Below the pieces are notes generated by a model. The model was given only the letters and a program-made list of their open reading frames with translations. It searched no databases and had not been told where the DNA came from. Shown here piece after piece: positions 1 to 6,614 of a DNA stretch of 21,588 nt (within the stretch, counting starts at the first letter, position 1; every line of letters starts with the position of its first letter). Location of the stretch: contig JBEIHH010000053.1 of assembly GCA_040381475.1 (NCBI GenBank), forward strand, positions 1 to 21,588. The letters run 5' to 3'. The position numbers and the translations under genes are program-made. This stretch comes from JAIBBG01 sp040381475. GTDB lineage: Bacteria; Bacteroidota; Bacteroidia; Flavobacteriales_D; Sanyastnellaceae.

Positions 1-252
1 AATGATGAGATCACATCCTGAAAGCGACTGCATCGATGCGCTATAGGTGATTTTGCCTTGAATAGCATTGGCTTCTGTAGAAGTAAACTTGCCCTTTTCA
101 ACGAGTTTGGCCATGGTAGAGGCCAATTGGCTTTCGGACTTATCGAGTGCCTCCTGACGGGTATCCGTCAGCACAACATCATGATTGTTTTGCGCGGCTA
201 CCTGTGCAATGCCTGATCCCATCGCACCGGAACCAATAATTCCTATTTTCAT
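1..252 (-). CDS. 3-hydroxyacyl-CoA (3-hydroxybutyryl-CoA) dehydrogenase, N-terminal part, cut by window edge
   Basis: This is the first 84 codons of a protein whose rest lies left of the window. It begins MKIGIIGSGAMGSGIAQVAA, a Rossmann dinucleotide-binding fold with the GxGxMGxGIA signature of 3-hydroxyacyl-CoA dehydrogenases. The following segment has the family's typical acidic residue after the second beta strand (VVLTDTR) and a helical region (LASTMAKLVEKGKFT). The family oxidises 3-hydroxyacyl-CoA to 3-ketoacyl-CoA with NAD+ in fatty-acid or phenylacetate degradation, or runs in reverse in butyrate-type pathways. Which of these applies cannot be decided without the C-terminal substrate domain. 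The ATG at 252 is the only sensible start. It lies 56 nt after the phosphatase gene on the same strand, so co-transcription is possible. Confidence 0.85.
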   Translation of the reverse strand, partial: MKIGIIGSGAMGSGIAQVAAQNNHDVVLTDTRQEALDKSESQLASTMAKLVEKGKFTSTEANAIQGKITYSASMQSLSGCDLII

Positions 253-308
253 AGGGCCAAAAATAACAGGTGAGCGATGCTATTCCTTAATCGGCAGAAT
301 TGTTTGAC

Positions 309-773
309 TTAGCGAGAAACGATAGACCCAGTAATTTTCCGGGCGGCTTCGTCCAGCATTTCATAGACTCTTTCAAAGTCGGTCATATCGCCATACCACG
401 GATCTGGTACCGGTTGATTGCGGCCCGGATTCAACTCGTTGAGTATCATCTGCACTTTCGACTTATGCTCTTCGGTATTCGCGAGTTTGGTGATGTTCTG
501 GTAGTTTGTTGCATCCATAACATAAATGCGATCGAAAGCTTCAAAATCTTTGGTTGAAAATTGCCTGCCACGCAAGTTTGAAATGTCAATTCCGTGATTG
601 CGCATGCACCGGATAGCCCTATGGTCAGGTTCGTCTCCTACATGATAATCAGCCGTTCCGGCAGAATCTACAATCATGTTTAATGCTGCCTCCTGCGCCC
701 TTCTTCTCATGATACCTTCAGCCATCGGTGAACGACAGATATTACCGAGACATACCATCAAAATGCGCATCAT
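309..773 (-). CDS. Low-molecular-weight protein-tyrosine phosphatase
   Basis: This cytoplasmic phosphatase of about 154 residues hydrolyses phosphotyrosine, or acts as an arsenate-reductase-like or generic phosphatase. The active-site P-loop CLGNICRS, close to the N-terminus, gives the CX5R(S) motif (nucleophile Cys8, Arg14). The general acid is Asp124 in the DPWYGD segment, equivalent to the usual DPYY or DPW motif. Length matches the family (about 150-160). The reading frame is open upstream to 818, but that stretch lies inside the preceding peptidase gene. The tandem ATGs at 773 and 770, directly before RILMVCLGN, are the natural starts, and either would fit. The gap to the upstream peptidase stop is only 7 nt, so the two genes are probably translated from one transcript. 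Bacterial homologues often act in exopolysaccharide control, but nothing here shows that. Confidence 0.9.
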   Translation of the reverse strand: MMRILMVCLGNICRSPMAEGIMRRRAQEAALNMIVDSAGTADYHVGDEPDHRAIRCMRNHGIDISNLRGRQFSTKDFEAFDRIYVMDATNYQNITKLANTEEHKSKVQMILNELNPGRNQPVPDPWYGDMTDFERVYEMLDEAARKITGSIVSR

Positions 774-780
774 GTCTGGC

Positions 781-2466
781 TTACTTCTTCCAGGTTTCAG
801 CAAGTTTGATTGCCTCATAGAGGTTTATAACTCCGCCAGTATTTGAAAATTTGCTGAACTTATGCTTCTTCAGTTTGTACTCTCTGGCTGGCGGATTCGT
901 TGATTCGTTTTTCCTTTTGCTGATGAAAACTTTCGCAAAAAACTTACCCATTCCTTTTCTTGGTTCAATCATGGTAACCTTCAGTTTACCGTAATCGACA
1001 GCACTTTGCATCATAATTTGCTTTACATCGGTTGCAGAAAGCTGTGGATAGTATGCGAATATCGTGGCTGCTACTCCGCTTGCGACTGGTGCTGCCATAC
1101 TTGTGCCACTATTGTCTTTATAGAGGCTGCCCGGAATGGTGCTGTAGATGTCGACACCAGGTGCAAAAACATCGACAGATTCTTTGCCGTAATTTGAAAA
1201 TTCAGCCATGATCATTTCTTTGGAAGGCCCGCTGGCACCAATCTCCAGCCACGTGCTGCAGTAACTTCCGTCATTGTATTTGTCTTTCGGGAAATTGGCT
1301 TCTACATCGATGTTCTTGGTGTCATTCCCCGCAGCATGGACCAACAATACACCTTTGCTTTCGGCATATTTCACAGCTTCGTCAACAGCGCCTTTTTGAG
1401 GAGAGTAGCTCTTGCCAAAACTCATGTTGATAACACGGGCGCCATTATCAGCTGCATAACGGATAGCGTTGGCTACATCTTTATCACGTTCATCGCCGTT
1501 AGGCACACATCGAATTACCATCAGCCGTGCTGAACTGCAAACGCCATTCATGCCTGATCCATTTCGCACTGCACCTACAATGCCGCCAACATGTGTGCCA
1601 TGTTCTCCTTCTGGTCCGTCTATGCGGTTGTTACCATAATAACGCTCACTTACATCGGCATAGTTGTCTCCTACCACTTCACGAGGATCAAATTCGAGAT
1701 TCAACTGATATTGCAACATGGTTTCGTATTGCTTGACTGCTTCTTCAAGTTGACCTGCGAACCCTTGTTCCATGGCCATTGAAACGAACTCAACCGAGGC
1801 CTGCATCATTTCATCTTCCGGCTGTATGGCTTTTACTTCATCAATTGTGAACGTTTCCTTACCCAGATGCTTTTTAATGTTGCTTTCTGCCGTACTGTAG
1901 ATAGAGGTAAGCATTGAATATTGTGTAAACCCTTCCTGAGCTTCTGCCATGCGGTCCTCGTATTGCTTCTGCATTTTCAGGTATTGAGCATAATCGGCTT
2001 TGTCTTTAGGGTTGATATTTGATGGGTCAGTAACATTTCCAAAGCGCGACTTCAGATCTCTAAATATGCGGGTGAATTCAAGATTGTCGGCCGAAACATC
2101 GCCGTCCTTACCGCCGATGAAACTCCAGCCGTGCATGTCGTCAACATATCCGTTTTTGTCATCGTCTATGCCATTTCCTGCAATTTCATCTTCGTTGACC
2201 CAAATATTGTCTTTCAGATCTTCATGAAAAGTTTCGGTCCCACTATCAATGATGGCAACTACGACGGGCTGTGGTTTTTTACCCTGAAGAAGCTCATTGT
2301 AGGCTCTGTTGGCGCTGATACCCACCACGCCATCAGAGCTCGCGTCAAGCATATGCCATTGATTAAAACCACCTGTCACCTCAGTGCCCGGTTTTAAGTT
2401 GTTTTGAGAGAAAACACTTGGAACTGCAAACAGAATTGCAGCATGGAAGATGAAAATTTTTGTCAT
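781..2466 (-). CDS. Secreted subtilisin-like serine peptidase (S8 family) with large Asp-His insert
   Basis: The protein is 561 residues from the ATG at 2466, which opens a clean signal peptide (MTKIFIFHAAILFAVPSVFSQ). The longer version from 2499 would put a charged stretch before it. The S8 triad is intact: Asp74 (AIIDSGT), His289 (GEHGTHVGG) and Ser456 (SGTSMAAP), with the oxyanion Asn381 (AAGND). About 215 residues separate Asp and His, against about 30 in classical subtilisin. Much of that insert (roughly residues 120-270) is charged, Gln/Met/Glu-rich and probably helical. No type IX sorting domain is evident. The C-terminus is a basic stretch ending in LAETWKK, so the enzyme is probably periplasmic, a lipid-free secreted protein or surface-associated. 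Its substrate is unknown. It is divergent from pyrR and immediately upstream of the tyrosine phosphatase gene. Confidence 0.92.
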   Translation of the reverse strand: MTKIFIFHAAILFAVPSVFSQNNLKPGTEVTGGFNQWHMLDASSDGVVGISANRAYNELLQGKKPQPVVVAIIDSGTETFHEDLKDNIWVNEDEIAGNGIDDDKNGYVDDMHGWSFIGGKDGDVSADNLEFTRIFRDLKSRFGNVTDPSNINPKDKADYAQYLKMQKQYEDRMAEAQEGFTQYSMLTSIYSTAESNIKKHLGKETFTIDEVKAIQPEDEMMQASVEFVSMAMEQGFAGQLEEAVKQYETMLQYQLNLEFDPREVVGDNYADVSERYYGNNRIDGPEGEHGTHVGGIVGAVRNGSGMNGVCSSARLMVIRCVPNGDERDKDVANAIRYAADNGARVINMSFGKSYSPQKGAVDEAVKYAESKGVLLVHAAGNDTKNIDVEANFPKDKYNDGSYCSTWLEIGASGPSKEMIMAEFSNYGKESVDVFAPGVDIYSTIPGSLYKDNSGTSMAAPVASGVAATIFAYYPQLSATDVKQIMMQSAVDYGKLKVTMIEPRKGMGKFFAKVFISKRKNESTNPPAREYKLKKHKFSKFSNTGGVINLYEAIKLAETWKK

Positions 2467-2633
2467 GATGATTATTCTGCTGCGAAGAAAGCACAGCATT
2501 GGTATATATTGTGCAGTGAACAGCCAAAAAAATGCTAAATGAGCCGTTGTTGTTCAAACGATAGCTATATCTCAACAACCCAAAAGGATTGACCAAAACA
2601 ATACGCAATTTCCGATATCCGGTATTTGTGACC

Positions 2634-2641
2634 TATTTTCG
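2634..2641 (+). promoter_or_regulatory. Possible -7 box of pyrR
   Basis: TATTTTCG matches the Bacteroidota -7 consensus TAnnTTTG at all but one position and ends 5 nt before the pyrR ATG. If used like the rnpB promoter in this window, transcription would start at or next to the start codon. No matching -33 TTTG element is seen at the usual distance, so this is tentative. Confidence 0.3.
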
Positions 2642-2646
2642 CCGCC

Positions 2647-3186
2647 ATGGGCCAGATTACCCTGATTGATAGCAAGCAGTTGAGTCTGATTATTAACAGA
2701 CTTTGCTTTCAATTGATAGAGAATCATGACGAGTTCAATGAATCAGTAATCCTTGGATTGCAACCCAGAGGTATTTTTCTTGCTGAATGCATCGTAGAAA
2801 AATTACGTGCTATCAATTCCAAACTTCAGGTTCGTTATGGTGTCATCGATCCCACATTTTATCGTGATGACTTCAGAAGACATGATAAACCATTGATTGC
2901 GCATCCGACAGAGATACCTTTCAGCCTTGAAGGGCAGAGGGTCATTCTGGTAGACGATGTGCTGTACACAGGTCGAACTATACGCGCCGGTCTCGAAGGT
3001 ATGATGGAATACGGAAGACCTTCGTCTGTTGAATTGATGGTGTTGATCGACAGAAGATTTTCGCGCGAATTACCTGTTCAACCTGATTATGTGGGGAAAA
3101 GCGTCGACAGTTACGACAATCAGAAAGTGAAAGTCATGTGGAAGAAAGATGGTGGAGAAGATAAAGTTTTGTTGCTCACCAATTAA
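2647..3186 (+). CDS. pyrR: PyrR: pyrimidine operon regulator / uracil phosphoribosyltransferase
   Basis: The product has 179 residues, the usual PyrR length. The type I phosphoribosyltransferase PRPP loop is clear (VILVDDVLYTGRT, residues 99-111), and the PyrR-specific LGLQPRG loop and an IDPTFYRDDF segment precede it. The family converts uracil plus PRPP to UMP. In Firmicutes it also binds a leader RNA hairpin of the pyr operon to control attenuation. The gene is 11 nt upstream of pyrB on the same strand, so it belongs to pyrimidine metabolism here too. No PyrR-type attenuator or anti-terminator is visible in the 147-nt region upstream or in the 11-nt gap, so the salvage enzyme role, or a different regulatory target, seems more likely. 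The start is the ATG at 2647. Confidence 0.93.
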   Translation: MGQITLIDSKQLSLIINRLCFQLIENHDEFNESVILGLQPRGIFLAECIVEKLRAINSKLQVRYGVIDPTFYRDDFRRHDKPLIAHPTEIPFSLEGQRVILVDDVLYTGRTIRAGLEGMMEYGRPSSVELMVLIDRRFSRELPVQPDYVGKSVDSYDNQKVKVMWKKDGGEDKVLLLTN

Positions 3187-3197
3187 TTGAATCATTC

Positions 3198-4139
3198 ATG
3201 CTGAGTGTAAAACATCTGCTAGGAATCAAGGATCTCACCCGGGAGGATATAGAACTCATTTTTTCCCAGGCGGATGAGTTCAAGGAGGTGTTGAGCAGGC
3301 CGATCAAGAAGGTTCCTTCACTCAGAGATATTACAGTCGCCAATTTATTTTTCGAAAATTCAACGCGCACAAGATTGAGCTTCGAACTGGCGGAAAAGCG
3401 TCTCAGTGCCGATGTTGTGAATTTTGCGGCAAGCAGCTCTTCTGTAAAAAAAGGTGAGACTCTTGTCGACACGGTGAACAACATTCTGGCTATGAAAGTC
3501 GACATGGTTGTGATGCGTCATGCTTCACCTGGTGCCGGAGTTTTTCTGAGCAGGCACATTGATGCAGCGATTGTCAATGCAGGCGACGGAACTCATGAGC
3601 ATCCGACGCAGGCTTTGCTGGATGCATATTCAATAAGAGAAAAACTCGGTGATGTCGCCGGAAAGAAGGTGGTCATTGTGGGGGATATCACACATTCACG
3701 CGTGGCCATTTCAAATATTTATTGCTTACAGAAATTGGGTGCTGAAGTGATGGTATGTGGTCCACGCACCTTAATTCCTAAGCACATAGCAAGTCTCGGA
3801 GTAAAGGTTGAACACAATCTCCTGAATGCGCTGAATTGGTGTGACGTGGCGAATATGCTTCGGATTCAACTTGAGCGTCAGGATGCCGGTGTAATGTACT
3901 TCCCTACACTCCGTGAGTATTCCATGCAATACGGCCTGGATCGGAAAATCCTGGATTCGCTTAAAAAGAAGATTGTAGTGATGCACCCCGGTCCGATCAA
4001 TCGCGGTGTCGAGATTACCAGTGATGTGGCCGATAGTGATCAAAGTATCATTCTTGATCAGGTAGAAAATGGTGTTGCCATTAGAATGGCAGTTATCTAT
4101 CTTTTGGCACAACGTCTGCCGCGAAAAATCAGTCAATAA
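3198..4139 (+). CDS. pyrB: Aspartate carbamoyltransferase, catalytic chain
   Basis: The enzyme condenses carbamoyl phosphate with L-aspartate to N-carbamoyl-L-aspartate, the committed step of de novo pyrimidine synthesis, in the cytoplasm. The 313-residue length is typical. The carbamoyl-phosphate loop FFENSTRTRLSFE carries Ser55-Thr-Arg-Thr-Arg59. Further signatures are the catalytic loop SSSVKKGETLVDT (Ser and Lys from the neighbouring subunit), HEHPTQALLDAYS, and the aspartate-binding C-terminal VMHPGPINRGVE. No pyrI regulatory chain gene follows: the next element is rnpB. It sits in a tight pair with pyrR (11 nt), and its stop codon is only 25 nt from the 5' end of the RNase P RNA. Confidence 0.97.
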   Translation: MLSVKHLLGIKDLTREDIELIFSQADEFKEVLSRPIKKVPSLRDITVANLFFENSTRTRLSFELAEKRLSADVVNFAASSSSVKKGETLVDTVNNILAMKVDMVVMRHASPGAGVFLSRHIDAAIVNAGDGTHEHPTQALLDAYSIREKLGDVAGKKVVIVGDITHSRVAISNIYCLQKLGAEVMVCGPRTLIPKHIASLGVKVEHNLLNALNWCDVANMLRIQLERQDAGVMYFPTLREYSMQYGLDRKILDSLKKKIVVMHPGPINRGVEITSDVADSDQSIILDQVENGVAIRMAVIYLLAQRLPRKISQ

Positions 4140-4153
4140 ATTTTTTGTTACTT

Positions 4154-4161
4154 TATCTTTG
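4154..4161 (+). promoter_or_regulatory. -7 promoter box of rnpB
   Basis: TATCTTTG is an exact match to the Bacteroidota -7 consensus TAnnTTTG. It lies in the short pyrB-rnpB gap and ends 3 nt before the first base of the P1 helix of RNase P RNA at 4165, which fixes the expected transcription start independently. No clear -33 TTTG is seen; the region upstream is the end of pyrB. Confidence 0.55.
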
Positions 4162-4164
4162 CAG

Positions 4165-4556
4165 AAACAAAGCCGTTCTATCGCTCTTTCGCTGGAAGGA
4201 GAGGAAAGTCCGGGCTGCAAAGGGCGCCGTACCCTGTGAAAAGCGGGGGCCACATGCGGGTGACTGCATGCGGACAGACAGTGTTGCAGAGATTTAGTCA
4301 ACCTGTAGTTTCTGAAAAGAAACAGCAGGTCAAAGGTGAAAAGGTGAGGTAAGAGCTCACCAGTTTCGTGGGCAACCGCGAAAGCTCAGACAAACCTTAC
4401 GGGCAGTAAGACCATGTAGACCGGGGGTGTTCGGAGGTTTATTTTTTTCCTCCGAAACGAAGGGCGGCTCGTCCGGTCCCGGAGGGTAGGTCGCAGAGAT
4501 AAATGATAGAAGGCATCGGCAACGATGTTACAGGACCCGGCTTACAGGCTTTGTTT
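4165..4556 (+). ncRNA. rnpB: RNase P RNA (bacterial class A)
   Basis: This is the catalytic RNA of RNase P, which removes 5' leaders from pre-tRNAs. Hallmarks are seen directly. The 5' conserved core GAGGAAAGTCCGGGCT lies at about 4200-4215. The P11/P12 region (GGTGAAAAGGTGAGGTAAGAG followed by CTCACCAG) lies at about 4335-4362. The CR-IV/V region with GGTCGCAGAGATAAATGAT lies at about 4488-4506, and the 3' core ACAGGACCCGGCTTA at about 4530-4544. The ends are defined by a perfect 10-bp P1 helix: AAACAAAGCC (4165-4174) pairs with GGCTTTGTTT (4547-4556). About 392 nt is normal for class A. A T tract begins inside the 3' P1 strand and continues to 4561, so P1 itself may act as a terminator stem. 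Exact mature ends are inferred from pairing only. Confidence 0.95.
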
Positions 4557-4564
4557 TTTTTGAT

Positions 4565-4590
4565 GAAGGCTCCCATTTTTGGGGGCCTTC
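4565..4590 (+). terminator. Terminator-like hairpin after rnpB
   Basis: GAAGGCTCCC (4565-4574) pairs with GGGGGCCTTC (4581-4590) around a 6-nt ATTTTT loop, giving an uninterrupted 10-bp stem with one T-G wobble that forms only in the plus-strand RNA. A T run (4554-4561) precedes it; no long T run follows (GCCTTGTTCTGG). It probably terminates or stabilises the rnpB transcript, but is not a textbook intrinsic terminator. Confidence 0.5.
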
Positions 4591-4661
4591 GCCTTGTTCT
4601 GGTATTTTATCTCGATCAATGGCTAAAAAGAGAATGGCGATTAAACCTTTTTATCCTGATC

Positions 4662-4693
4662 TTGTCTCACGTTCGTTTCTAAGTTTACTTTTG
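4662..4693 (+). promoter_or_regulatory. Promoter of the ECF sigma factor gene
   Basis: TACTTTTG at 4686-4693 is an exact match to TAnnTTTG. A TTG at 4662-4664 lies 21 nt upstream, within the usual spacing for the Bacteroidota -33 element. The box ends 10 nt before the ATG at 4704, so the leader would be only a few nucleotides. It looks like a housekeeping promoter, not an ECF autoregulatory one. Confidence 0.5.
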
Positions 4694-4703
4694 GCTGACA
4701 TTG

Positions 4704-5246
4704 ATGACAGATCAGGAAATATTAGCGCTGTTTAAACAACCGGGTAAAGGCGAAATAGCTTTCAGGGAAATTCTGAAGCAATTCCAGAAGCCAATTTACT
4801 ACTACATCCGGCGGATGTTGCTTGATCATGACGATGCCGATGATGTGACGCAAAATACTTTCATCAAAGCCTGGAAAGGGCTGGCAGATTTCAGAGGTGA
4901 AAGCAAATTGTCCACCTGGTTGCACCGCATCGCTTATTATGAAAGCCTCAATTTTATTGAGTCTAAGAAAAGGGTTCATAAAGTTGCTCTCGACGATGTG
5001 GCAAATAATCTTGGGAAATCCCTTCAGGATGATACGCTATATTCCGGAGACGAAATTCAGCGAAAACTTCAAATAGCCATGGCTCTTTTACCTGAGAAAC
5101 AAAAGGCTGTTTTCGTGATGAAGTATTATGAAGATAAGAAGTATGATGAAATCGCTGAGATTACCGGCACAAGTGTGGGGGCGTTAAAGGCCAGTTTTCA
5201 TCATGCGGTGTCAAAAATTGAAAAATACCTAACGGGTAATCCTTGA
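4704..5246 (+). CDS. RNA polymerase sigma factor, ECF (sigma-70) family
   Basis: The 180-residue protein has the two-domain plan of ECF sigma factors. Region 2 spans about residues 27-92, with the core-binding and -10-recognition helix DHDDADDVTQNTFIKAWKGL and then FRGESKLSTWLHRIAYYESLNFI. Region 4 spans about residues 120-176, with the LLPEKQKAVFVMKYYEDKKYDEIAE helix-turn-helix part and the GTSVGALKASFHHA recognition helix. It would direct RNA polymerase to a stress or envelope regulon. An in-frame TTG at 4701 precedes the ATG at 4704; the ATG is the better start. Its stop overlaps or lies close to the next gene, a single-pass membrane protein likely to control it, so the pair fits a sigma plus regulator arrangement. 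Confidence 0.94.
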   Translation: MTDQEILALFKQPGKGEIAFREILKQFQKPIYYYIRRMLLDHDDADDVTQNTFIKAWKGLADFRGESKLSTWLHRIAYYESLNFIESKKRVHKVALDDVANNLGKSLQDDTLYSGDEIQRKLQIAMALLPEKQKAVFVMKYYEDKKYDEIAEITGTSVGALKASFHHAVSKIEKYLTGNP

Positions 5247-5269
5247 GCATAGAAAATGAAAATATCGAC

Positions 5270-6094
5270 ATGAGTTTTTCCTCCGACTGGAGTGAGATTC
5301 TTCATGCTGCTAAGCAGAAACAGGATCTTACCGTGCCGGAAAACTACTTTCAGGAAATGGAAGCAGATTTGTTATTTCACGTCAATAAATCGGTTCAGGA
5401 GGATTTGGATGTACCCGAAGAGTATTTTGCATTTAGCGAAGAAGTAATCATACAGAAGGTCGCTGATTCTAACAATGAAGAAGATTTTTTTCAGAAACAG
5501 CAGGAAGCGATTTTTTCCAGAATCAGATTGGAAGAGCTGAGAAATGATTCTGATCTTGTTGTTCCGGATGGATATTTTGAAAAAAGCAAGCATGAAGTTC
5601 TTGTTAGCATAGAGCCATCTGGCAAGGTTATCTCAATGCGATCTCGTGTTCTTTGGTATTCGGGAATCGCTGCTGCATTGCTCACGGCAGGTGTATTCTT
5701 TTTCATGCCCGGCAGGAAGCAATCTGAGACAGCCGCCTTTGCGGAACTTATTGGTAAAACCGAAATCGAAATTGATGATGTGGAATATTTTGCTTCAGAA
5801 GATGAAATCTATGATTTGTATTTCGCGTATGAAGATTTGGCGTATTCGGATACTCTCGATCGGGATACCACCGGTATAAGTTCACCGGCAGATCAAATGA
5901 AGGCTGACGAATTAAATGTTATTCCTGCCGGCGTTCCGCTCGATCCGAAGACAGGTTTGCCTTTGAAAAAAACACCCGGAGGTGTTAAACCATCGGGCAA
6001 AAGTGATGTCCCATCGTGGGATGAGATCACCAACGAAGATTTACTGGATTACCTGCTTGAAGAAGGCGGAGATGATATATTAAATGAATTGTAG
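5270..6094 (+). CDS. Single-pass membrane protein with four VPxxYF-type repeats; candidate anti-sigma factor
   Basis: No enzyme motif is recognised. From the ATG at 5270 it has 274 residues. The N-terminal cytoplasmic part (about 1-122) holds four 17-residue repeats, VPENYFQEMEADLLFHV, VPEEYFAFSEEVIIQKV, NEEDFFQKQQEAIFSRI and VPDGYFEKSKHEVLVSI, at about residues 22-38, 48-64, 69-85 and 99-115. One transmembrane helix follows (about 127-146, WYSGIAAALLTAGVFFFM). Then comes an acidic, presumably periplasmic tail with two possible paired motifs (YFASEDEIYDLYFAYEDL and NEDLLDYLLEEGGDDIL). Downstream position from an ECF sigma gene and topology suggest an anti-sigma factor, but no zinc-binding or classic anti-sigma motif is seen. 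A TTG at 5243 would overlap the sigma stop by 4 nt (TTGA) and is the alternative start. Confidence 0.8.
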   Translation: MSFSSDWSEILHAAKQKQDLTVPENYFQEMEADLLFHVNKSVQEDLDVPEEYFAFSEEVIIQKVADSNNEEDFFQKQQEAIFSRIRLEELRNDSDLVVPDGYFEKSKHEVLVSIEPSGKVISMRSRVLWYSGIAAALLTAGVFFFMPGRKQSETAAFAELIGKTEIEIDDVEYFASEDEIYDLYFAYEDLAYSDTLDRDTTGISSPADQMKADELNVIPAGVPLDPKTGLPLKKTPGGVKPSGKSDVPSWDEITNEDLLDYLLEEGGDDILNEL

Positions 6095-6107
6095 ATACTT
6101 ATTGAAA

Positions 6108-6590
6108 ATGAAAAATTTACTTTTAATACTGGGTGTTCTTTTTATTTCAACGCAGGCGTTTTCTCAGCCGGATCCGGATGAAATGGATGATACACGCCGC
6201 AACAAAATTGAAACGCTGAAAAGGGCGTATATCAGCGAAAAGCTTGAGTTGACCATAGCCGAGGCAGAAAAGTTCTGGCCTGTTTACAATGAGTATGATG
6301 CAAAAAAGACGGCATTGCGCAAAGCCATGCGTCAGCCGAACAAAAAGTTGAAAGAAGGAACTGCCGGCGAAAAGGAAACTATTGCTCTTATTGAAGAGGT
6401 CAATCAAAAACGGAAAGAAGAGATCGATCTGGAATCACAATTCCTGAAGGATGTGATGCCAATTCTCGGCGCCAGGAAAGTGATGAAGCTTACGCAATTG
6501 CAGAAAGACTTTCAGCGCGAACTCATGAAGAAAATCAAAGAAAGGAGAGAGGAAATGAAGGGACAAAGACCAGGACAAATGAGAAAATAG
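6108..6590 (+). CDS. Spy/CpxP-like periplasmic protein (envelope-stress sensor or chaperone)
   Basis: The ATG at 6108 starts a signal peptide (MKNLLLILGVLFISTQAFSQ) followed by about 140 charged, almost wholly helical residues. Segments such as YISEKLELTIAEAEKFWPVY and VMKLTQLQKDFQREL resemble the two LT..Q/E motifs of the Spy/CpxP family, whose members form alpha-hairpin dimers in the periplasm, bind unfolded protein and act as stress sensors. The tail is basic and Gly/Gln-rich. It lies 13 nt after the four-repeat membrane protein and belongs to the same unit as the sigma factor, so a role as periplasmic input or effector of that circuit is inferred. An in-frame ATG at 6084 would overlap the previous gene and place residues before the signal peptide, so it is less likely. 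It converges with moeA, 24 nt away. Confidence 0.82.
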   Translation: MKNLLLILGVLFISTQAFSQPDPDEMDDTRRNKIETLKRAYISEKLELTIAEAEKFWPVYNEYDAKKTALRKAMRQPNKKLKEGTAGEKETIALIEEVNQKRKEEIDLESQFLKDVMPILGARKVMKLTQLQKDFQRELMKKIKERREEMKGQRPGQMRK

Positions 6591-6614
6591 TCTTTTGACT
6601 GTACCTGATTTTCT

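Noticed and set aside
2546..2579. A 7-bp inverted repeat GTTGTTG / CAACAAC upstream of pyrR, considered as a PyrR-binding or operator site
   Set aside because: The arms are simple-sequence, the loop is 20 nt, and it lacks the loop consensus of PyrR-binding RNA; such pairs occur by chance.
3771..4301. A 176-codon minus-strand frame across pyrB and rnpB
   Set aside because: It crosses the end of a conserved gene and the 5' part of the RNase P RNA, whose structure explains the sequence.
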